Shown piece by piece: positions 8,186-13,978 of a DNA stretch of 23,560 bases. The stretch comes from CAZOVK01 sp964583165. Lineage in GTDB: Bacteria; Bacillota; Clostridia; Lachnospirales; WRAX01. The stretch lies in contig CAZOVK010000037.1 in assembly GCA_964583165.1 (NCBI GenBank), positions 1-23,560 on the forward strand. Reading direction: 5' to 3'. The translations under genes and the position numbers were made by a program. The notes beneath the pieces are model-generated. The model was not told the DNA's origin. It worked only from the letters and a program-made list of their open reading frames with translations, and searched no databases. Positions within the stretch are counted from its first letter, which is position 1; each line of letters opens with the position of its first letter.

Positions 8186-10519
8186 TTAGTAGGTATCACC
8201 GGATTGTAGCGTCAGTGTTTTTTCTCCTTCGCCGTAGTTTATTGTGTATTCGCCCGTCACTCGTGGTTTGAAAACGACACGTTTGATTTTACCGTCTGAC
8301 CAGTCACAGTCTACTACGACATTACCACGCGCGACCAGACCTTTGAATGAGCCTGTTTTCCAGCTTTCGGGTAGGCTCGGCAGTACGACAATCGTATCAT
8401 TGTGGCTGTGGAGAAGCATCTCAATAACGGCTTGAAGGGTGCCCATGTTGCCCTCAATTTGCATGGGCATGTTGTCTTCCATGAGTTTAGGCGCGCGCCC
8501 GATATTACAGCAACTGAACAAGTTCGGCTGGCTGGAACGGCGAACCATTGATGTTATCATGTCACGAGCGAGTGTGCCGTCGCCTAACCGAGCGAACAGC
8601 CCCGCCGCCCATGCGCGGCTCCAACCGTTGTAACCACCGCCGTTTATGATACGTGTGTATATGCTCTTGTTCACGGCCTCAAAGAGTTCGGGTCTTTTTT
8701 CGTTGATGTTGTTGTAAGGATATGCACCAATTAGGTGGCTCTGGTGGCGGTGTTCGGGTTCGGCTTCTGTGAGTTCTTCGCCCCATTCTAGGATTGTACC
8801 GTCTTTGCCGATTTTCGTTTTGGCCAGCTTTGCTTTGGCGGCGCTGATTTCATGTTCAAAGTTGTCGGGTATGTTTGAGGTTTCGCCGTTGTTTTTAAGC
8901 AGTGTGCAAGCTTCAAGTACATTGTCGAACAGTAATTCTATCAATTCAGAATCCATTGCGGGCATTTTGCAGAAAGATACGCGCTTGCCGTTTTCGTGGA
9001 TATAGAAGTTCTCGGGCGAAGACGACACGAGCATGACGAGTTCACCGTTTACTTCTCTCATGTAGTCCATGACGAATAACGCCGCGTCACGCATGATGGG
9101 GAAGGCTTCAACTAGGTAGTTAAAATCGCGCGTATAACGATAGTGCTCCCACATATCGGCCGCACACCAGACACCGCCCGTAAACCAATATGAACAATGT
9201 GTGCCCGCATCTTGAACGGCTGTGTCTGCCCAGAGGTCAGTGTTGTTATGTAGTACAAATCCCCGACAGTTGTACATCTTCCGCGCCGTTTCATTGCCGC
9301 TCAGGCGCACACGCTCCATGAATTTGAGATAGGGCGTAAAGCATTCAGATAGGTTAGCCGAATCGACAGGCCAGTAGTTCATTTGTAGGTTGATATTCGT
9401 TGTATACTTGCCGTCCCAGATACTCAACAAATCACGGCACCATAGACCTTGTAAGGCCGCCGGCAGTAAGCAGTTGCGGCTTGAAGAAGCGAGGATATAC
9501 CGCCCAAAGTGGAAGAGCAGGCAAATTAGGTAGTCATCAAGGGCTTGTATGTTCTCTTCCTTATCCATGCCCGGTATTAGGCTCATGTCGTCATTCTCGA
9601 ACGCGTTAAAGAGCGCGTTCATAGACGGCGGGTTTGTGATTCTTTCGGCATTCTCTAAGGAAATGGATGCGCGGTTGTAGAGTTCGCCCCACTCCACTAG
9701 CATGTCTGCGTAGCAAGCGTCGAAACCGCGTTCTATGGCCGTTCTTGCGTTAGTAATACATGTGTTCTCTATATCGTTGTCAGCGAAACTTGTTCCGCCA
9801 GAGAACGCAAGGACGGCTTCTGTTGCGTTTTCAAAAACGAGTTTGTCGCCGATTGCGCGGGTTCTGCCGTTTGATGTGCCGAATAAGGCACCGCGGAAAA
9901 TCGGGGCGTTTTCACCGCCACATGAACCGCCCATTAGAATGCCACGCCCACCATCTATCTGTTTCGTGAAGTCCATATGTGTTCCGTAGCTGAATTGGGG
10001 CACGCGCTCGCCACGCTCAATGCCCGCGAAGAAACTCAAAACGGGTTCAGACGCGCGGACGCGCACGAGGATAGAGTTTTCGGCGACAGACGCAAAGACT
10101 TCCATTATATAGTGAACGCCGTTAATGGTGTATTTTGTTGTCACAGTGGCCGTTTTTAGGTTCAATGTATTTGTGTAGTCAGACACAGGCGCGTCATGTC
10201 CGAGAAAATCCATAACGAGTATGCCCAAGGTCGTAAAATGCCTTTGGGTTTCGGGCGTGCCCGTGAGCGCGAGAAGCGCGAGCCGCTCCGCCTCTTCGAC
10301 CTTGTTTTCGCGCATGAGTTGACGAATCTCGTCTATGTACTTCGCGGCGTCTGGGTTCACGCGGTCACGCGGCCCGCCGTACCAGACTGTTTCTTCGTTC
10401 AAAAAGATGTGCTTCTCCTTGACGGCTCCGAGAACTGCCGCGCCAAGGCGACCATTGCCCACAGGCAGAGCCTCGCTATACTTTCCGCTGGGTCTGTCAA
10501 ATACGATATTATAGTCCAT
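8186..10519 (-). CDS. Cytoplasmic GH95 glycosidase (alpha-L-fucosidase / alpha-L-galactosidase family)
   Basis: Glycoside hydrolase family 95, 777 aa, acting by an inverting mechanism on terminal alpha-linked L-fucose or L-galactose. The N-terminal beta-domain opens with YSEALPVGNGRLGAAVLGAV and FLNEETVWYGGPRDR. The (alpha/alpha)6 catalytic domain holds YTTNINLQMNYWP, whose N375 and N377 match the catalytic-water asparagines N421/N423 of the B. bifidum enzyme AfcA. SSSPENF contains the presumed acid E503. The position of the family's QIDGNFG aspartate is QIEGNMG here (E689). The residue two before the first Asn is Thr373, not the His seen in AfcA-like 1,2-fucosidases. There is no signal peptide, so it acts inside the cell on imported oligosaccharide. 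The ATG has a GAGGGG ribosome site and a strong promoter at 10581-10609. It is the first gene of the operon. Substrate choice between L-Fuc and L-Gal is not settled. Confidence 0.92.
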   Translation of the reverse strand: MDYNIVFDRPSGKYSEALPVGNGRLGAAVLGAVKEKHIFLNEETVWYGGPRDRVNPDAAKYIDEIRQLMRENKVEEAERLALLALTGTPETQRHFTTLGILVMDFLGHDAPVSDYTNTLNLKTATVTTKYTINGVHYIMEVFASVAENSILVRVRASEPVLSFFAGIERGERVPQFSYGTHMDFTKQIDGGRGILMGGSCGGENAPIFRGALFGTSNGRTRAIGDKLVFENATEAVLAFSGGTSFADNDIENTCITNARTAIERGFDACYADMLVEWGELYNRASISLENAERITNPPSMNALFNAFENDDMSLIPGMDKEENIQALDDYLICLLFHFGRYILASSSRNCLLPAALQGLWCRDLLSIWDGKYTTNINLQMNYWPVDSANLSECFTPYLKFMERVRLSGNETARKMYNCRGFVLHNNTDLWADTAVQDAGTHCSYWFTGGVWCAADMWEHYRYTRDFNYLVEAFPIMRDAALFVMDYMREVNGELVMLVSSSPENFYIHENGKRVSFCKMPAMDSELIELLFDNVLEACTLLKNNGETSNIPDNFEHEISAAKAKLAKTKIGKDGTILEWGEELTEAEPEHRHQSHLIGAYPYNNINEKRPELFEAVNKSIYTRIINGGGYNGWSRAWAAGLFARLGDGTLARDMITSMVRRSSQPNLFSCCNIGRAPKLMEDNMPMQIEGNMGTLQAVIEMLLHSHNDTIVVLPSLPESWKTGSFKGLVARGNVVVDCDWSDGKIKRVVFKPRVTGEYTINYGEGEKTLTLQSGDTY

Positions 10520-10536
10520 GTTTACCCCTCATACAA

Positions 10537-10552
10537 TAATCAGTATTGATTA
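10537..10552. promoter_or_regulatory. Operator-like palindrome O1 (TAATCA-GTAT-TGATTA)
   Basis: A perfect 6-bp inverted repeat with a 4-bp spacer, located in the untranslated leader of the GH95 operon. It lies roughly 20-40 bases downstream of that operon's predicted start and just ahead of the ribosome site. Read outward, it extends to CAATAATCA-N4-TGATTAGT, and the second copy at 10655-10670 is the same extended motif in the opposite orientation. It is the best candidate binding site for the adjacent winged-helix/FCD regulator. Confidence 0.7.
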
Positions 10553-10580
10553 GTGAATGTTCAACAAAGTTTATAGAAAC

Positions 10581-10609
10581 ATCATAACACGCGCCAATAA
10601 ATGTGTCAA
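10581..10609 (-). promoter_or_regulatory. Sigma-A-type promoter of the GH95-opp operon
   Basis: Reading the minus strand, TTGACA (10609-10604) and TATGAT (10586-10581) are separated by exactly 17 bases, which is close to consensus. Predicted transcription begins near 10574, giving a leader of about 55 nt that contains operator O1. It sits back-to-back with the regulator promoter; their -35 boxes are 7 bp apart. Confidence 0.75.
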
Positions 10610-10616
10610 TATCTAT

Positions 10617-10645
10617 TTGACAGAAACTTGTTGATATGTTACTAT
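10617..10645 (+). promoter_or_regulatory. Sigma-A-type promoter of the regulator/dehydrogenase operon
   Basis: TTGACA at 10617-10622 and TACTAT at 10640-10645 are separated by 17 bases. The -10 box is weaker than that of the divergent promoter. Predicted initiation near 10652 places operator O2 (10655-10670) immediately downstream, where a bound repressor would block initiation or escape, suggesting autoregulation. Confidence 0.65.
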
Positions 10646-10654
10646 ATCATTGAC

Positions 10655-10670
10655 TAATCAGTGATGATTA
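10655..10670. promoter_or_regulatory. Operator-like palindrome O2 (TAATCA-GTGA-TGATTA)
   Basis: Second perfect copy of the TAATCA-N4-TGATTA palindrome, just downstream of the -10 box of the regulator promoter and about 30 bp before its GTG start. Its centre is 118 bp from the centre of O1, close to eleven helical turns, so two bound dimers could face the same side of the DNA (inference). The site's flanks match O1 in inverted orientation. Confidence 0.7.
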
Positions 10671-10701
10671 TTGACACTATTGTTTTTCTGGAGTGATAGC
10701 T

Positions 10702-11388
10702 GTGACGCTGGATTCGTCCTTTATTCCGCTGTTGCGTGAAATCTCACGCGCCGACAGCCCCATAGGCGCTACATATTTGTGCAATTTGTTAGAGCAGTCA
10801 CAGGCCACAATCGGGCGGCAGCTGATTTATTTGGAGAACAACGGACTTGTGAAAAAGGTCAGCAATAAAGGGCGCGTTGTTACGCAAAAAGGGCTTGATA
10901 TGTTGCGCCAACATGATGAGAATGACAGCAAGACGAAGCTCGCCGATGAGCTCGTTCGATTGAGTTTCAGTACTGACGCGCGGACGCTTTTGGAGATTAT
11001 GAGCGTACGGGAGATGTTGGAGCAGAGGACAGCGCAGGAAGCCGCACGTCTAGCTACAGAGCGCGACATTATTATCTTGGAAAACTACGCGTTCGCCCAC
11101 CGCTATAAAATAGCCAATAACATGCCCGGGGCGCAGGAAGCTTTGGGTTTTCACCTAGAAATCGCGCGTATAGCGGGAAATGACACGCTTAACAAGATTC
11201 TTGCGCTGTTACTGACGGGTGAGGACATTCTACCGGCTTTCGCGCGGGTCATGGCTGACGAAACAGATTTGGTTGTAAGAGGGCATTTTGCGATACTAAA
11301 CGCCATACGCGACAAACAGCCCGAGGTTGCGCGGGCGGCTATGGAAGAGCATTTATTGGAAGTTTCAAAGCGAGTAGACAAGAATTAA
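10702..11388 (+). CDS. Winged-helix/FCD-domain transcriptional regulator
   Basis: A 228-aa regulator. The GTG at 10702 is chosen because GGAG (10690-10693) lies eight bases before it; an in-frame GTG at 10693 overlaps that ribosome site. Residues about 5-68 form a winged helix (SPIGATYLCNLLEQSQATIGRQ...GLVKK...KGRVVTQKG). This resembles the small winged helix seen in ribonuclease R and NrpR-type proteins more than the classical GntR head. Residues about 92-225 are an FCD ligand-binding domain with R103, E107 and the metal-ligand histidines H151, H195 and H217. The usual Asp four residues before H151 is Ala, with Glu146 next to it. FCD domains bind sugar acids and other small carboxylates. Placed between divergent operons with two palindromes, it most likely controls both, sensing a sugar-derived metabolite (inference). 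Confidence 0.82.
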   Translation: MTLDSSFIPLLREISRADSPIGATYLCNLLEQSQATIGRQLIYLENNGLVKKVSNKGRVVTQKGLDMLRQHDENDSKTKLADELVRLSFSTDARTLLEIMSVREMLEQRTAQEAARLATERDIIILENYAFAHRYKIANNMPGAQEALGFHLEIARIAGNDTLNKILALLLTGEDILPAFARVMADETDLVVRGHFAILNAIRDKQPEVARAAMEEHLLEVSKRVDKN

Positions 11389-11401
11389 AGGGGGATTTTG
11401 C

Positions 11402-12427
11402 ATGAAACAGGCAGTTATGGTTACGCCGGGGGAAGTTGTTTATCGCGAGGTTGAAGTGCCGGTTGTTAATGCGGGTGAGATTAAGGTCAAGATGAAGCGT
11501 ATCGGCGTTTGTGGGTCTGACATTCATGTAGCGCATGGGAAACACCCGTATACGTCGTACCCCGTGGTTCAAGGGCATGAAGTAAGCGGCGAAGTCGTAG
11601 AAATCGGCGCAGGAGTGACGAATGTTAAGGTCGGCGACAAGGTGACGATTCAACCGCAGATTGTTTGCGGCAAGTGTTACCCCTGTACTCATGGCATGTA
11701 CAATGCTTGCGAAAGCTTGCGGGTTATGGGTTTTCAAGCTACGGGTATGTATTCTGACTTTTTTGTGGTTGAAGCAGAAAAGGCACTGGCTTTGCCGAAC
11801 GATATGAGTTTTGACGACGGCGCAATGATTGAGCCTTTGGCCGTGGCTGTTCACGCCATACGACGCGCGGTTTTCCCAATGGATGGAAAAAAGGTGCTTG
11901 TTTTGGGTGGCGGGCCTATCGGGAACTTAGTAGCGCAGACGGCTAAGGCTATGGGCGCTGACAGTGTTTTGTTGTCTGAATTGAGCGCGTTTAGGCTTGA
12001 AACGGCTGAAAAGTGCGAAATCAAGACGGTGAACCCCAAAGAGAAGGACTTGTTGGAAGCTATAACAGAAACCTTTGGCGCGGATAAGGCTGACATTATC
12101 TTTGAGTGTGTGGGCGTGAACGAAACCATGGAACAGGCGATAAACTACGCGCGCAAGGGTACCAGTATCATTGTCGTGGGCGTTTTCGCCGATTTTGGGC
12201 GCGTGAATATGGGTTTTGTGCAGGACCATGAGTTGACGCTTATAGGCTCGGCCATGTATCGCGTTGAGGACTATGTAAAGGCCATTGAACTGGCTTCTAC
12301 AGGCGCGGTGAAACTGGGTGAACTCATAACACACCGCGTGAACTTCTCAGAATACGCGAAAGCCTATGAAATCGCTGATACGCAGAAAGATTTGGCAATG
12401 AAAATCATGGTTGATATGGAGGCGTAG
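11402..12427 (+). CDS. Zinc-dependent medium-chain dehydrogenase (sugar/polyol/aldonate type)
   Basis: A 341-aa MDR-family NAD(P)-dependent alcohol/polyol dehydrogenase. Catalytic zinc ligands are C37, H59 with E60 (GHE), and E144 (IEP). The structural zinc site is C89-x2-C92-x2-C95-x7-C103. The Rossmann motif LGGGPIGN begins at about residue 168, and the acidic residue in SELSAFRLE after the second strand suggests NAD over NADP. It resembles sorbitol/threonine/L-galactonate dehydrogenase-like members, but the substrate cannot be fixed. It starts 14 bp after the regulator with an AAAGGGGGA ribosome site, in one operon with the following iron-type dehydrogenase. Given the divergent GH95 gene, oxidation of an L-fucose or L-galactose-derived polyol or aldonate is plausible (inference). 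Confidence 0.85.
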   Translation: MKQAVMVTPGEVVYREVEVPVVNAGEIKVKMKRIGVCGSDIHVAHGKHPYTSYPVVQGHEVSGEVVEIGAGVTNVKVGDKVTIQPQIVCGKCYPCTHGMYNACESLRVMGFQATGMYSDFFVVEAEKALALPNDMSFDDGAMIEPLAVAVHAIRRAVFPMDGKKVLVLGGGPIGNLVAQTAKAMGADSVLLSELSAFRLETAEKCEIKTVNPKEKDLLEAITETFGADKADIIFECVGVNETMEQAINYARKGTSIIVVGVFADFGRVNMGFVQDHELTLIGSAMYRVEDYVKAIELASTGAVKLGELITHRVNFSEYAKAYEIADTQKDLAMKIMVDMEA

Positions 12428-12428
12428 T

Positions 12429-13598
12429 ATGATAAAGCCGTTCCAATACGAACAGACGACTAAGATAATATTTGGTAGTAACTCGTTTCAGAAACTGGGC
12501 ACTGTTACGGCGCAATACGGGAAACGTGCCTTGTTGGTAACGGGTGCCCCAAATTCGGCGCAACATGATATTTATATACTGGCAAAAGGATTACTGGAAG
12601 ATGCGGGCTTGAGTGTCAGCCACTTCACGGGCGTTGTACCTAACCCCACGACAGACAGTGTTGACGCGGGCGTTGAGTTAGCTAAATCCTTTAAGGCTGA
12701 TGTAATTGTAGGTTTGGGCGGCGGCTCGGCTATGGATACAGCCAAAGCAATTGCCGTGGCGGCTGTGAACCAAGGTTCCGCTTGGGATTATCTGTTCTTC
12801 AAAAGCCCACAACCTACAAAGACCCTACCCTGCATAGCCGTGAGTACAACAAGCGGCACGGGTTCACAGGTCACACAAGTCGCCGTTATGACAGAAACTT
12901 CGACCCAGACAAAGAGCGCGATTTATAATAACCTCATTTACCCGAAAGTAGCCATAGTTGACCCCGCTCTCATGCTCACAGTACCGCCGCATATCACGGC
13001 TTCAACGGGCTTTGACGCGTTCTGCCACTGTTTTGAGAGCTACATACACAACGGCGCATCTGTTTATACTGACGCAATCGCTCTTGAGGGCATACGCGCC
13101 GTAGGTGAGCACTTGCGCAAGGCCGTGGCTGACGGTTCTGATATGGTCGCACGTGCCGGTATGGCATGGGCTGACCTTTGCGGCGGGCTTGCAATAGCGA
13201 ACGCTGGAGTGACATTGCCGCATGGTATTGGCATGACAATAAGCGGTCACTGCCCGAATATCATGCACGGTGAGGCACTCGCGCTGACTTACCCGAGTTT
13301 CACGCGCTTCACAATGCCATACGCCATGAAGAAGTTCGCCAATGCGGCGCGAGCGCTAAACCCCATGTATAACACAGTGCCGGATGACGAGGCCGCCGCA
13401 GGGCTTTGTGAAGAGATTGACGCGCTGTTAAAGGATATAGGCATGTGGCTGAACTTCCCGCAATTCAGGGCTGATATGAGTACAATTAGAAAGATAGCCG
13501 ACAGAAGCCATGAACTGCCAGATTATAAGAACAATCCGGTTGAGGCGGGGATTGAAGAGATTTTTAAGCAACTGAAATCCGCGTTTGAGCGGGTCTAG
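12429..13598 (+). CDS. Iron-type (group III) alcohol dehydrogenase
   Basis: A 389-aa Fe-ADH family oxidoreductase. The ATG at 12429 is chosen because GGAGG of the preceding gene end lies about six bases upstream; a longer frame at 12411 would overlap the zinc dehydrogenase. The NAD-binding motif GLGGGSAMDTAK is at residues about 95-106. The metal ligands are D196 and H200 (GFDAFCHCFE), H265 (LPHG) and H280 (IMHGEA). The family includes lactaldehyde reductase (FucO), which reduces L-lactaldehyde to 1,2-propanediol in fucose breakdown, as well as butanol and 1,3-propanediol dehydrogenases. FucO-like activity would fit the GH95 neighbour, but the sequence also resembles general NAD(P)-linked short-chain alcohol dehydrogenases. 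Only the family is certain. Confidence 0.88.
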   Translation: MIKPFQYEQTTKIIFGSNSFQKLGTVTAQYGKRALLVTGAPNSAQHDIYILAKGLLEDAGLSVSHFTGVVPNPTTDSVDAGVELAKSFKADVIVGLGGGSAMDTAKAIAVAAVNQGSAWDYLFFKSPQPTKTLPCIAVSTTSGTGSQVTQVAVMTETSTQTKSAIYNNLIYPKVAIVDPALMLTVPPHITASTGFDAFCHCFESYIHNGASVYTDAIALEGIRAVGEHLRKAVADGSDMVARAGMAWADLCGGLAIANAGVTLPHGIGMTISGHCPNIMHGEALALTYPSFTRFTMPYAMKKFANAARALNPMYNTVPDDEAAAGLCEEIDALLKDIGMWLNFPQFRADMSTIRKIADRSHELPDYKNNPVEAGIEEIFKQLKSAFERV

Positions 13599-13610
13599 GA
13601 ATAATAAGAC

Positions 13611-13640
13611 AAAAGGATAGGCGGTTGCGCCTGTCCTTTT
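13611..13640 (+). terminator. Rho-independent terminator of the regulator/dehydrogenase operon
   Basis: The stem AAAAGGATAGGCG/CGCCTGTCCTTTT, with one mismatch and a GTTG loop, begins 12 bp after the Fe-ADH stop and ends in a T-run. The 3' T-rich tail is short, but the stem is strong. Confidence 0.85.
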
Positions 13641-13657
13641 AGTTTACAATTTATCAC

Positions 13658-13685
13658 TTGATTATATCATATAGCGGTATATAAT
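13658..13685 (+). promoter_or_regulatory. Sigma-A-type promoter upstream of the SLH protein
   Basis: TTGATT at 13658-13663 and a consensus TATAAT at 13680-13685 are spaced by 16 bases, just past the upstream terminator. It would give a leader of about 290 nt before the SLH gene, long enough to hold the small frame and hairpin described in this region. Confidence 0.6.
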
Positions 13686-13757
13686 ACTATCAGCGAATTC
13701 ACCAAATAAATATCCCCTCACTGATGTGGCTAAAACGATAAAGCGGAGGTGAAAGCA

Positions 13758-13823
13758 TTGGGCGCAAGTGTCATTACCAATATCACAATCGAGATTTTTT
13801 GCAGCGCATTGTGCGTTTTGTGA
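13758..13823 (+). CDS. Possible 21-aa leader peptide (hypothetical)
   Basis: A TTG-initiated frame of 21 codons with GGAGG eight bases upstream, encoding a hydrophobic peptide ending CSALCVL with two cysteines. It lies between the predicted promoter and the SLH gene and overlaps an inverted repeat, as leader peptides sometimes do. No similarity is recognised, the start is non-ATG, and a frame this short can occur by chance. It is reported as a candidate only. Confidence 0.22.
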   Translation: MGASVITNITIEIFCSALCVL

Positions 13824-13978
13824 CACTATTGTGAACTTCGGTTTTGTATAATGAAGAAAGAGGTGAAAATGCTGTCTTTTGGAAGGTGAAAATCATGAGT
13901 GGCTTGTAACGGCGGGCATTATAACGGCAATTCTCAAAGCAAATCGTAAATAACCAATCTGCTGGAGGACAAAACAAC

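Larger units (their letters stand above)
13641..13978. other. Leader region before the SLH protein
   Basis: This 338-bp gap contains a good promoter (13658-13685), a possible 21-codon open frame with a ribosome site (13758-13823), and nested inverted repeats over that frame. The inverted repeats are AGTGTCA 13767-13773 with TGACACT 13821-13827, and CACAAT 13784-13789 with ATTGTG 13808-13813. There is also a second isolated TATAAT at 13847-13852 without a convincing -35 box, a repeated AGGTGAAAAT (near 13861 and 13886), and finally the CTGGAGGAC ribosome site of the large gene. No known riboswitch core or RNA gene was recognised. Confidence 0.5.

Noticed and set aside
10196..10549. A 117-codon plus-strand frame over the start of the GH95 gene
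   Set aside because: It is antisense to conserved GH95 coding sequence and runs through operator O1; its composition reflects the opposite strand.
10702..11388. Classical GntR/FadR annotation for the regulator
   Set aside because: The C-terminal FCD domain fits, but the N-terminal winged helix lacks the GntR signature, so only winged-helix/FCD is claimed.
13847..13900. Second promoter and tiny frames (12 and 4 codons) just before the SLH gene
   Set aside because: The TATAAT has no acceptable -35 box at 16-18 bp, and the frames are too short and poorly initiated to support.
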